Origin: Alphaproteobacteria bacterium
Lineage (GTDB): Bacteria > Pseudomonadota > Alphaproteobacteria > UBA2136 > UBA6156
Direction: 5' to 3'
NCBI GenBank assembly: GCA_020249005.1
Contig: JADCGN010000030.1
Location: 1 to 17,545 of the forward strand
DNA length: 17,545 nt
The position numbers were made by a program, and so were the translations under genes. Within the stretch, counting starts at the first letter, position 1, and the number at the start of each line of letters is the position of its first letter. Below are positions 1-6,862 of this stretch, piece by piece. Below the pieces are notes generated by a model. It was given only the letters and a program-made list of their open reading frames with translations, made no database searches and had not been told where the DNA came from.

Positions 1-937
1 GCAAATTAACTCCTGTCTGGGCCGAGACAATTTCTTGCCGCGATAATGAAGTATTCTGTGCCTCAGGTCTGATTAAGGCATTCTGTTCCTCTTCTGCCGT
101 GATGGCGCGTGTCGCCAAGTCCGTATCCGTCGCAATCGCCGGTTGGGCCAATGGTTCGGGCCCAGCCACACGGTTGCCGTTGGTGTCATAATAATTCCCG
201 TATTCATCCATGATGGGATTGGGGTTATTCCGCAACAAAGCCTCACGTTCGTTGCGCTGAGCGCTCGCCCCGGCCATGTAATTTTCATTGTCATAGAGTT
301 CTTCCCGTAAGGTGCCATTCGCATGGTCGAGGTAACCCCGGCGGTAGTCCGCCGCTGCCCCTGTGGCCCCCATCCCACGTTGAGTCTCATCGGGGTAGCT
401 GGCATCGGCCTGTAGTTGTGCACGGCGTGCATCATTGGCCTGGGCACTCGCCCCAGCCAGATAGTTTTCATTCTCGTAATGCTCTTCTCGCAAGTTGCCA
501 CTGGCATGGTCGAGATACCCCCGACGGTAATCAGCCCCTGTCCCTACGGCCCCCATGCCCCGCCGGGTTTCATCGGGGTAAGCGGCATCCTCGGCCAAAC
601 CACCGATCCGGGTGGATTCACGGTCATCGGCGCGACTCGTGGCGGCCTCGGTCGTGTTGGTCTCTGCCTCAGTCGTCTCTGGTTGTTCGGTTTGGTTAGA
701 CTGCGCACTGTGCAATGGTTGCAACGGTACCGATTCCAAGCTTAAGGCCCGGCAACGCGCCTTGTATTCTTCCGTGAGCTTAGGCTCATCGCGGGCCTCA
801 TCTTCCCGCATCGCGCGCTGGCAATTTTCCCGTTCGCGGGCCACATCGCTCGTTGTGTCGGCCGTGGCCCATACCAGCCCCAGGTTGATGGTGGCCAACA
901 AGAAGGTGGTGAGCCCAATCAACTGAGACGTCCGCAT
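1..937 (-). CDS. secreted tandem-repeat protein, paralogue of the upstream transglycosylase (3' end outside window)
   Basis: An uninterrupted frame of 312 codons starts at the ATG at 935-937 and runs off the left edge. AAGGAG lies 12 bases before the ATG, inside the last codons of the upstream gene; the gap between the two genes is 4 bases, so they should share one transcript. Residues 1-25 look like a signal peptide ending WATA. Residues 35-76 are nearly the same as in the upstream protein (RAMREDEARDEPKLTE, then SVPLQPL). Residues 116-166 and 177-227 are two copies of a repeat with the cores YPDETQRGMGA, ADYRRGYLDHANG and ENYLAGASAQ. Acidic low-complexity stretches link the parts. I recognise no family. 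The upstream paralogue suggests a transglycosylase domain could follow beyond the edge, but that is inference. Expected location is periplasm or envelope. Confidence 0.85.
   Translation of the reverse strand, partial: MRTSQLIGLTTFLLATINLGLVWATADTTSDVARERENCQRAMREDEARDEPKLTEEYKARCRALSLESVPLQPLHSAQSNQTEQPETTEAETNTTEAATSRADDRESTRIGGLAEDAAYPDETRRGMGAVGTGADYRRGYLDHASGNLREEHYENENYLAGASAQANDARRAQLQADASYPDETQRGMGATGAAADYRRGYLDHANGTLREELYDNENYMAGASAQRNEREALLRNNPNPIMDEYGNYYDTNGNRVAGPEPLAQPAIATDTDLATRAITAEEEQNALIRPEAQNTSLSRQEIVSAQTGVNL
257..592 (-). repeat. two coding tandem repeats (183-bp period) in the downstream paralogue
   Basis: Units at 440-592 and 257-409 encode ~51 residues each (YPDET-R-RGMGA, ADYRRGYLDHA, ENYLAGASAQ). 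The starts of the units are 183 bp apart, and about 10 residues of variable sequence lie between units. Confidence 0.85.
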
Positions 938-941
938 GCTC

Positions 942-2834
942 TTAGATCACTCCTTGGCGTAAGGCGTCATATCCGCGTTTGCTTTCCGGCAACTGGTTGG
1001 GACTGTTCAAAATATTTTGGCCATCGGTGCCAGTCTGATTGTTAAGCAAATTGGGGTTGCCGTTCAGCAATTGCTGGCGGAAGGGATCATTGCGGGTTGG
1101 CGCCTCGGAGGCAGGCACGGTCGAAGTCGACTGCTGCGTGCCCGTCAGCCCTGCCAAAATCACCGGCAAGCCGCCACTCTGCTGGGTCGGCCCCGACGCC
1201 TCGGTCGGCTGATACGGCCCGTAACTTACCGGGTTGGCGTAGCCGTAGCTTCCCGTACCATAATCCTGATAGCCGCCGCCAATGTTTCCATATCCATAGG
1301 CATAATTTTGGTTGTTGTAATAACCTAAGGAACGATTGGTTAAGGTATAGCCGCCATTCCCATTCGGTGCAGCAACGGTGCCTTGCGTGAGAGAAAGCTG
1401 AGCCAAAGCTGCATTCGGGTCGGAACTGGCAAGCGATTGAAAGGCCGCCTGGTAGGCCGCATCGGCGTTACCGATGCTGCGGTTGTAGTAGCCTACTGGG
1501 TCACCAGCGGCAAAGGTGTGGTGATACACGATGTAGTTACAGGCATCGAACCCCTGAATCCCGCGGCAGTTCAGTCGGCCACTGTTGTATTGTTCGTAAC
1601 GCCGGTTCACCGTTTCAAACATCACCCGGTTTTGCACTTCCATATTGTCGCGGTTCTGGCGGCACCAACTGACGCTCTGCCCTAAATTACGGGTACATTC
1701 ACTATCCCAGGTGCTGTTGATGTACTGGTAAGTTCCGTGCGCACTCGACGTACCATTCTGGGCATACGGGTTAAAGTTACTTTCCTTTTGCGCCACCCGT
1801 ACCGAGCTAGCGCAGACCTGTTCCGGGTAGCCTTGTTCTCGGCAATGTTGCAGAATTTGCATCGCCCGGCCCTGCCGGGTGTCGGCAATCAATCCTTGCT
1901 GCAATTGTTCGGTGGCGGGGCGAGACGCCGTCGCCCGCGCCGCTTCGCGGTTCTGTTCGGCATCATCTGGGGCTGTCATACCACGGGTAGAAGTGCCCTG
2001 GGGTAGGCTGGCAGGTGTTGCTTCTGGCAGATCTTCTGGTTCTCCCGACCCTGGGCGCACCACCTCACCGCTGTCGTTCATCACGGGGTTGGGGTTACGT
2101 GCCAAGAGAGCATCCAGTTCTCTACGTCGGGCACTGGCCCCAGCCAGGTAATTTTCATTATCGTATTGCTCTTCACGTAAATTGCCGTTGACCTGGTCAA
2201 GGTAGCCCCGGCGGTAGTCGGCCCCTGCTCCTACGGCCCCCATCCCGCGTTGGGTTTCATCGGGATAACTGGCGTCGGCCTGTTGTTGCGCCAATCTGGA
2301 CTCGCTACGCTGGGCGCTGGCACCGGCTAAATAGGCTTCATTCTCAATTTGGTTATCATTCAACCGGCCTGCGGCATGATCCAGATAGCCTTGCCGGTAC
2401 GCCATCGCGTTTTCGGCGCCCCCGCGTCCACGGGTGGCTTCGTCGGGGTAGCTTGGGTCTTCAGCGAAGGCGCCAACCCGGGGAGTACCCGAACCAACCG
2501 GGCGGGCACTGTCTTCGGGTTGCGGGTTTCCCTCTCCCGTGGCGGCCTCTGCATTTGTTGCAACCGCCGCTTCACCCTCTGCACTGGCTGTTTCCGGTGC
2601 ATTGGTGGCGATACTACGCAAGGGTTGTAAGGGAACCGACTGAGCCGCCAACGCACGGCAACGCGCCTTATAGGCCTCAGTCAGCTTGGGCTCATCACGC
2701 GCTTCATCTTCGCGCATCGCCCGTTCGCAGGCTTTACGCTGCTCTTCCAGGCTCTGCGGTTCCTCGGTTTCGGCCCACCCGGCCAGCCCATGGAAGGCCA
2801 GCAAGGCTAACACCATAAGCAATGGAATCTTCAT
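942..2834 (-). CDS. secreted repeat protein with C-terminal lytic transglycosylase (SLT/lysozyme-like) domain
   Basis: The frame is open back to an ATG at 2852, but the ATG at 2834 gives a cleaner signal peptide (MKIPLLMVLALLAF, cleavage near GWA-ET), so I use it (630 aa). No good ribosome binding site supports either start. In order: signal peptide; conserved charged segment (about 33-74); acidic linker; two ~50-residue repeats (about 126-174 and 187-235); linker; lysozyme-like domain (about 321-470); a Tyr/Gly/Asn-rich stretch (about 495-542); polar tail. The domain has the transglycosylase pattern VRVAQKESNFNP, with presumed catalytic Glu351, followed by AHGTYQYINSTW, which resembles the family's G-x-x-Q-x-x-x-S-T-W segment. 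Six Cys in this domain fit disulfides in the periplasm. The role is inferred to be cleavage of peptidoglycan glycan strands, possibly for cell-wall remodelling or assembly of an envelope machine. The repeats are of unknown function. It is first in an operon with a paralogue. Confidence 0.88.
   Translation of the reverse strand: MKIPLLMVLALLAFHGLAGWAETEEPQSLEEQRKACERAMREDEARDEPKLTEAYKARCRALAAQSVPLQPLRSIATNAPETASAEGEAAVATNAEAATGEGNPQPEDSARPVGSGTPRVGAFAEDPSYPDEATRGRGGAENAMAYRQGYLDHAAGRLNDNQIENEAYLAGASAQRSESRLAQQQADASYPDETQRGMGAVGAGADYRRGYLDQVNGNLREEQYDNENYLAGASARRRELDALLARNPNPVMNDSGEVVRPGSGEPEDLPEATPASLPQGTSTRGMTAPDDAEQNREAARATASRPATEQLQQGLIADTRQGRAMQILQHCREQGYPEQVCASSVRVAQKESNFNPYAQNGTSSAHGTYQYINSTWDSECTRNLGQSVSWCRQNRDNMEVQNRVMFETVNRRYEQYNSGRLNCRGIQGFDACNYIVYHHTFAAGDPVGYYNRSIGNADAAYQAAFQSLASSDPNAALAQLSLTQGTVAAPNGNGGYTLTNRSLGYYNNQNYAYGYGNIGGGYQDYGTGSYGYANPVSYGPYQPTEASGPTQQSGGLPVILAGLTGTQQSTSTVPASEAPTRNDPFRQQLLNGNPNLLNNQTGTDGQNILNSPNQLPESKRGYDALRQGVI
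2130..2459 (-). repeat. two coding tandem repeats (183-bp period) in the transglycosylase gene
   Basis: Units at 2313-2459 and 2130-2276 match those at 257-592 and have the same 183-bp period. The second unit is closer to the units of the neighbouring gene than to the first unit of its own gene: the first has RGRGGAENAMAYRQ where the others have RGMGA-GADYRR. The similarity between genes is also obvious in the DNA, as expected of a gene duplication or gene conversion. Confidence 0.85.
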
Positions 2835-2938
2835 AACCTCAAGTATGGGCAAGCCAGGATTGTTTTCGCAAGGGTTTTGCCGCTTTCAGCCATTGCCCCA
2901 CAGGGTTTCATCGGCCCAATGTGACGGATTTGTGCCAA

Positions 2939-2969
2939 CCAATCGGGAGATTTATTGACAGCCGATTGG
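2939..2969. promoter_or_regulatory. inverted repeat in divergent promoter region (candidate operator)
   Basis: CCAATCGG at 2939-2946 and CCGATTGG at 2962-2969 are perfect 8-bp inverted arms with centres 23 bp apart, about two helix turns. The right arm overlaps the proposed -35 of the hydratase promoter, so a dimeric regulator could bind here. No regulator gene is visible nearby. Confidence 0.4.
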
Positions 2970-2994
2970 CCAAACAGCCTCAAGCTTTTATAGT
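2966..2994 (+). promoter_or_regulatory. sigma-70-type promoter for the MaoC-like hydratase gene
   Basis: TTGGCC (2966-2971), a 17-bp spacer and TATAGT (2989-2994) put the transcription start near 3001, about 20 bases before the ATG at 3022. A better -35 match, TTGACA at 2955-2960, is too far from this -10 (28 bp). Confidence 0.5.
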
Positions 2995-3021
2995 AGTGGC
3001 CACAACAGAAAGCCTACAATC

Positions 3022-3501
3022 ATGGGAAACCCCAAACCACGCGCCTGTAAAACCTTAAATGAAATCAAGGTTGGCGACGAATTCCGGCAGCCTTACAGCA
3101 TCACCGACGCCGACGTGCAAAAGTTCGCGGAAATTTCCGGCGACTTCAACCCGGCTCACTTTAACGAGGATTATGCGAAAAACACCGTGTTTAAGGGCCG
3201 CATTGCCCACGGCATGATTTCGGTGGCCAAATTCAGCGGCATTTTCGGCATGGATCTCCCCGGGCTGGGTGCTATTTGGGGCGCCCAAAGCGTCAAGTTC
3301 CTGGCGCCCGTCAAGCTCAACGAACCCCACGTAGCGATTGCGCGCGCCAAGGAAGTGCATGAGAAATTTGTAATTTTTGAGTGCTGGGCCGAAGATGCCG
3401 CGGGCAAGCGGGTGCTGGAAGGTGAAGGCACGCTCTACCCCATTCCCCAAAAGGTGCGCGATGGGATGGACCCCGCTATGCTGAAAAGCCTGATGGCCTA
3501 A
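3022..3501 (+). CDS. MaoC-like (R)-specific enoyl-CoA hydratase
   Basis: This 159-residue protein is a single hot-dog domain of the MaoC/PhaJ hydratase family. It would add water to trans-2-enoyl-CoA to give (R)-3-hydroxyacyl-CoA in the cytoplasm, linking fatty-acid breakdown to synthesis or polyester metabolism. The hydratase-2 motif is plain: SGDFNPAHFNEDYA, with catalytic Asp41 and His46, then GRIAHGMISVAKFSG, where the family's conserved glycine and serine lie. Full length for single-domain members. The gene stands alone between a divergent promoter region and a strong terminator. The ribosome binding site is weak. The true substrate (short- or medium-chain acyl-CoA) cannot be read from the sequence; some relatives have been annotated as phosphate acetyl/butyryltransferase-linked or dehydratase proteins. 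Confidence 0.9.
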   Translation: MGNPKPRACKTLNEIKVGDEFRQPYSITDADVQKFAEISGDFNPAHFNEDYAKNTVFKGRIAHGMISVAKFSGIFGMDLPGLGAIWGAQSVKFLAPVKLNEPHVAIARAKEVHEKFVIFECWAEDAAGKRVLEGEGTLYPIPQKVRDGMDPAMLKSLMA

Positions 3502-3512
3502 ACTAACAACTT

Positions 3513-3545
3513 CCTAAAAAAGCGGCCTGTGGCCGCCTTTTTAGG
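3513..3545. terminator. bidirectional Rho-independent terminator
   Basis: A 15-bp stem with one mismatch (CCTAAAAAAGCGGCC / GGCCGCCTTTTTAGG) and a TGT loop lies between the convergent hydratase and Cys-rich genes. The GC core is flanked by A-runs on the left and T-runs on the right, so it has a U-tract in both directions. Confidence 0.9.
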
Positions 3546-3558
3546 GAGTTCTGATGAA

Positions 3559-4740
3559 TTATATTGCTCCAGGGCCACCATCTTGCCCACCGGCACCCCC
3601 GTGGCCGCCGTTTTCGCCTCCACCGGCGCCTTCACGGCCGGGGCTTTGCGGCCCAACCTCACCGTTTCGATCGATGCCAGGAATCACATCCTTGCAACGG
3701 TTCAACCAGCCATTGTACCAATATTGAAAGGCGTCATCATACACTGGGCGGGCTGCGGAAAAACCTTTATATTTGGCACGGTATTTGGCCATTTCCGTCC
3801 GGTATTCCTGCAAGCATTGCTGCAACACCTTCAAGACATCGCCGTCAGCTGTAACGTCGGGAACATCCGGGGTTTCGGGCGTAGTGACGCTGCAATTCCG
3901 CACATTCGCCATGTAGGTGGCATCGCAATTCAACACACGGTTATCCGGGCAGCCAATCCGCGGCACACAGGCCAAGGGGCCTTGATCCGAAGCCTCGGTG
4001 GGGCTGCAGCTACACACTTGGTCGGGGCTTTCGCCACGTTGGCACAAGCGCATGAACGGCTGGCAGGCCCGGTTGGTGTTTTCACAACGCCCCGTGGTTT
4101 GGTTAAACGCTTGATTCACACCACAACGGTTGCTCGGGGTTCGCGCACGCACGTCTTCTTGGTCGGATGGCGCACACAATGGCATTGTGGTGGGGCAGCC
4201 GGCCACGCGGAATTGCACCGGTACTTGGGCCGTCACCAACACTTGGTCGGACCGGCACTGCGGGTTCTGATACACCGGGCAATTGGTCGGTGTACTTACC
4301 GGAGTAATGCATTCCTTCACCCCCACGGTGCGTCCTTGGCAGTCCAGAATCCGCGTGTCGGGGCAGGCCGGTTGCTGCAGCGGGGTGGCATTATCACACA
4401 CCTTGTTAGGGGCATCCACACGGGGGCCGTTGCACTCCCGCACGCCAATCACATTCCCCCGACAATCCAAAATGCGGGTATCCGGACACTGCGGTTGCTG
4501 CACCTGCGCGGCATTACGGCAACCCTCATCATCCGTTGCCACTGGGAAGTTACACTCTCGTACGCCAATTTGCCGCCCCGCACAGTCTAAAATCCGCGTA
4601 TCGGGGCATTGGGTAGGGGTGAGCGGGGTGCAACCCTCGGGTTGGTAAGTGTTGGAAAGCGCATGGCCAAACGAGGCATTAAGCCCCATGCCAACGACCA
4701 AACCAAGCATCAAGCCAAAACATCGCAGAGTGTTACGCAT
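3559..4740 (-). CDS. secreted cysteine-rich repeat protein with glycine-rich tail, unknown function
   Basis: A 393-residue protein with a signal peptide (MRNTLRCFGLMLGLVVGMG, cleavage near GHA-LS, residue 27). Residues 45-159 hold three near-identical ~40-residue units, each starting CPDTRILDC and continuing with G-x-x-(I/V)GV(R/K)EC. A degenerate unit follows at about 264-283 (GCPDNRVLNC, VRNC). Between them, residues 160-260 are Cys-rich without clear repetition. The region 300-350 is predicted helical (VLKVLQQCLQEYRTEMAKYRAKY), and the last ~30 residues are nearly all Gly, with Glu, Gln, Asp and Asn. The many paired cysteines point to a disulfide-bonded protein outside the cytoplasm. It is a single gene, ending at a two-way terminator. 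No ribosome binding site is evident before the ATG at 4740, and the start is chosen for the signal peptide. I do not recognise the family. Confidence 0.85.
   Translation of the reverse strand: MRNTLRCFGLMLGLVVGMGLNASFGHALSNTYQPEGCTPLTPTQCPDTRILDCAGRQIGVRECNFPVATDDEGCRNAAQVQQPQCPDTRILDCRGNVIGVRECNGPRVDAPNKVCDNATPLQQPACPDTRILDCQGRTVGVKECITPVSTPTNCPVYQNPQCRSDQVLVTAQVPVQFRVAGCPTTMPLCAPSDQEDVRARTPSNRCGVNQAFNQTTGRCENTNRACQPFMRLCQRGESPDQVCSCSPTEASDQGPLACVPRIGCPDNRVLNCDATYMANVRNCSVTTPETPDVPDVTADGDVLKVLQQCLQEYRTEMAKYRAKYKGFSAARPVYDDAFQYWYNGWLNRCKDVIPGIDRNGEVGPQSPGREGAGGGENGGHGGAGGQDGGPGAI
4264..4608 (-). repeat. three coding tandem repeats of ~120 bp
   Basis: Units of about 120, 123 and ~100 bp begin at 4608, 4488 and 4365 (minus strand). 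Each encodes CPDTRILDC followed by an IGVREC-like segment, a variable stretch, one further Cys and usually a QQ linker. Confidence 0.85.
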
Positions 4741-4825
4741 ACATTCAGTATTGAAACCAGCCTGGCCGGCGTCAAGGTTACGCCTTGTATTTATTGAAGG
4801 CTTTGCCTATATCAGGAGCATCCCT

Positions 4826-6085
4826 ATGGCCGATTTATCACCCCCCCCGTTGCTTGCCAGCCTACCGGCGGCCACTTTGTTGCGCTTACAAGGGCTTGGA
4901 CGCGGAAAACCGCCCAGCGAAACTACTGTGGTGGTGGCGATGAGCGGCGGGGTGGATAGCAGCTGTGCCGCCGCACTATGCCACGCCATGGGCTACAAAA
5001 CCATCGGCATGACCTTGCAGTTGTGGGATTACACCCCCGCCTCCAACGGCGGCCCTGCCAGCAACGCTGGCAAACATGGCAAATCTACCAAGGAATTCGG
5101 CACCTGCTGTGCCCTCGATGACGTCTATGATGCCCGCCGGGTGTGCCAAAGTCTGGGAATCCCCCACTACGTGCTGAACCTGGAAAGCGCGTTTAAGACG
5201 GCGGTGATTGACGATTTTGTGGAAACCTACCTGGCGGGCGCCACGCCAATTCCGTGCGTACGCTGCAACCAACGGATTAAATTTAAGGAATTGTTGGAAA
5301 AAGCCAAAACCTTAGGCGCCGATGTGCTGGTAACCGGCCATTACGTCCGCAAGGATTACCAAGCAGGCCGCGCCGTGTTGCGCCAAGCCAATGACGCGGA
5401 CAAAGATCAAACGTATTACCTGTTTACCACCACTCAGGAACAGCTTGATTACATTGATTTTCCCCTGGGGGAACTGACCAAGCCTGAGGTGCGGGCCCTC
5501 GCCAAGGCCCTGGGCCTGCATGTGCACCACAAAAAGGATAGCTACGATATCTGCTTCGTGCCGGGCGGCGATTACCGCGCCGTAGTCAAGAAATTCGCAC
5601 CAGAGGCTGAGGCGCCGGGCAATCTCGTGTTGGTAAACGGCACCGTGGTGGGGCACCACGATGGGATTATCGGCTTTACCGTAGGCCAGCGGCGCGGCCT
5701 GCCGGGCGGGTTTGAAACCCCGATGTATGTGGTGGAAATCCGCCCCGCCAACCGTGAGGTGGTGATTGGCCCGAAAGAAGCGCTGGGCCAGCAAAGCTTT
5801 CAGGTGAAGGAGCTGAACTGGTTAGGGCCGGATGAGGCCGAACTGGCCGTGACCGTCAAAGTCCGCGCCCAGCACCAAGGCAGCCCGGCCGTGTTGCACC
5901 GCCTCACGCCTGATCACGCCGAGGTGATTTTATCTGTGCCGGAACAAATCTCGCCCGGCCAAGCGGCTGTCTTCTATAACGCCGATGGCATCATGCTCGG
6001 CGGCGGTTGGATCCTCCCTCAGCATCTGGCCACGCCGCTACCGCAAAGGGCCCCCAGCCGGGTTAGCATTCAAACCGCCGAATAA
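4826..6085 (+). CDS. mnmA: tRNA-specific 2-thiouridylase MnmA
   Basis: MnmA activates U34 of tRNA-Glu, -Gln and -Lys with ATP and transfers sulfur to it, giving 2-thiouridine at the wobble position. The 419-residue product has the PP-loop SGGVDS (40-45), the first catalytic cysteine Cys147 in PCVRCNQRIKFK, the persulfide-accepting Cys243 in DSYDICFVPGGDY, and GHYVRKD and DQTYYL between them. The C-terminal tRNA-binding part carries HDGIIGFTVGQRRGL. The frame is open back to 4649, but that would overlap the divergent gene; AGGAG at 4814-4818, seven bases before the ATG at 4826, decides the start. It is longer than the E. coli protein because of ~35 extra N-terminal residues and an insert after the first strand (about 70-92), both seen in alphaproteobacterial forms. 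It converges on a tRNA-Glu(UUC) gene, one of its own substrates. Confidence 0.97.
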   Translation: MADLSPPPLLASLPAATLLRLQGLGRGKPPSETTVVVAMSGGVDSSCAAALCHAMGYKTIGMTLQLWDYTPASNGGPASNAGKHGKSTKEFGTCCALDDVYDARRVCQSLGIPHYVLNLESAFKTAVIDDFVETYLAGATPIPCVRCNQRIKFKELLEKAKTLGADVLVTGHYVRKDYQAGRAVLRQANDADKDQTYYLFTTTQEQLDYIDFPLGELTKPEVRALAKALGLHVHHKKDSYDICFVPGGDYRAVVKKFAPEAEAPGNLVLVNGTVVGHHDGIIGFTVGQRRGLPGGFETPMYVVEIRPANREVVIGPKEALGQQSFQVKELNWLGPDEAELAVTVKVRAQHQGSPAVLHRLTPDHAEVILSVPEQISPGQAAVFYNADGIMLGGGWILPQHLATPLPQRAPSRVSIQTAE

Positions 6086-6092
6086 TTAAGAA

Positions 6093-6117
6093 ATTTGGCG
6101 TCCCCTAGGGGAATCGA
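6093..6117 (-). repeat. partial duplicate of the tRNA-Glu 3' end (att-like direct repeat)
   Basis: These 25 bases are identical to 6158-6182, which hold the CCA end, acceptor 3' strand and part of the T arm of the tRNA-Glu gene. The copy lies 65 bp downstream of the tRNA and breaks off inside the T loop. Duplicated tRNA 3' ends are typical of integration attachment sites, but no integrase remains between or near the copies. Confidence 0.75.
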
Positions 6118-6160
6118 CCGAAGAGAGAACCCCCGAAAAACCCGGATATAGAAAATTATT

Positions 6161-6235
6161 TGGCGTCCCCTAGGGGAATCGAACCCCTGTTTTCACCGTG
6201 AAAGGGTGACGTCCTAACCGCTAGACGAAGGGGAC
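6161..6235 (-). tRNA. tRNA-Glu (anticodon TTC)
   Basis: The minus strand reads GTCCCCTTCGTCTAGCGG at its 5' end, then the anticodon stem-loop with loop CTTTCAC (anticodon TTC at 6200-6202), the T arm GGGGTTCGAATCCCC, and the acceptor 3' strand AGGGGAC followed by discriminator G and an encoded CCA (6161-6163). All arms pair as in bacterial tRNA-Glu. MnmA, encoded next door, acts on U34 of this tRNA. Confidence 0.97.
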
Positions 6236-6255
6236 GCGGTGCGGAACGCCCCTGC

Positions 6256-6285
6256 CCTATGGCGGCCTTGGGTGGGGTTTGTCAA
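6256..6285 (-). promoter_or_regulatory. tRNA-Glu promoter
   Basis: On the minus strand a perfect -35 TTGACA (6280-6285), an 18-bp spacer and a weak -10 CATAGG (6256-6261) place the start near 6249, about 14 bases before the tRNA. A GC-rich discriminator follows, as is usual for stable-RNA promoters. Confidence 0.55.
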
Positions 6286-6328
6286 GAGGGGCATAGCCGC
6301 TTTCCATACCCTGTGTTAGTTTTGCGGC

Positions 6329-6862
6329 ATGTCGCTGCACCCGACCGTCTCACTGTTTTGTGGCTCGGCCCCTGCCCACACGCCTGAGCTTTTGGCGGAA
6401 TTGCCCAAGTTGGCGAGCCAGCTGGCCACCCGACAGCTGGCCGTGCGGATGGGCGGCATGGCCAGCGGCCTGATGGCCCAAACTGGCCAAGCCTTGCTGG
6501 CAGCGGGGGTGCCCGTCACTTTGGTTTACCCGCCCACCCATAGCCACGAGGCCGCCGTGCCGCCGCACCCACTGGTGCACCATCAGGTGGTGCCCAATTT
6601 GGCCGCCCGCGTGCAGTTCCTTAGCCAAAGCCCGTTGTGCGTGACCTTGCCGGGGGGCTTGGGCACATGGCATGAATTGTTTGAGGCCTGGCTGCAGCTG
6701 CGGCCCGGGCAACGGCTGGCCGTACTGAATCACCAAGGCTATTACACCCCGTTGCAACAGTTGCTGGAACAGGGCCAAAAGGCGGCATACTTACGCGCCG
6801 GCAAGGCCCAACAACTGGCCTGGTGCCAGACCGTGGCGGAACTTGAACCCCTGCTGCCATGA
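6329..6862 (+). CDS. LOG-family nucleotide 5'-monophosphate phosphoribohydrolase (lysine decarboxylase-like fold)
   Basis: The 177-residue product belongs to the LOG family, whose characterised members hydrolyse nucleoside or cytokinin 5'-monophosphates to free base and ribose 5-phosphate. The family's segments appear in order: LFCGSAP near the N-terminus, GGMASGLM (42-49), and the signature PGGLGTWHE (108-116), which carries the conserved catalytic Glu116. Length is normal for bacterial members. The ATG at 6329 lacks a clear ribosome binding site. The stop overlaps the start of the next gene (ATGA), so the two are probably translationally coupled. Older annotations call such proteins lysine decarboxylases, which is not supported by the motif. 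The substrate is not predictable, though nucleotide salvage or clean-up is likely. Confidence 0.88.

Noticed and set aside
73..507. 144-codon open frame on the minus strand
   Set aside because: It lies out of frame inside the repeat-protein gene at 1-937, whose frame is clearly coding (signal peptide, repeats shared with a paralogue).
257..2459. CRISPR-like or mobile direct repeats
   Set aside because: The repeats are in-frame protein repeats with a 183-bp period inside two coding genes; there are no spacers of uniform length and no cas genes.
3529..4590. 353-codon open frame on the plus strand opposite the Cys-rich gene
   Set aside because: It is a shadow: the minus-strand frame has a signal peptide and protein repeats, and the plus frame begins inside the terminator.
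4649..4825. N-terminal extension of mnmA by 59 codons
   Set aside because: It overlaps the divergent gene's start and lacks family similarity; AGGAG directly precedes the ATG at 4826.
6329..6862. Lysine decarboxylase
   Set aside because: The PGGxGTxxE motif marks the LOG phosphoribohydrolase family; no pyridoxal-phosphate decarboxylase features are present.
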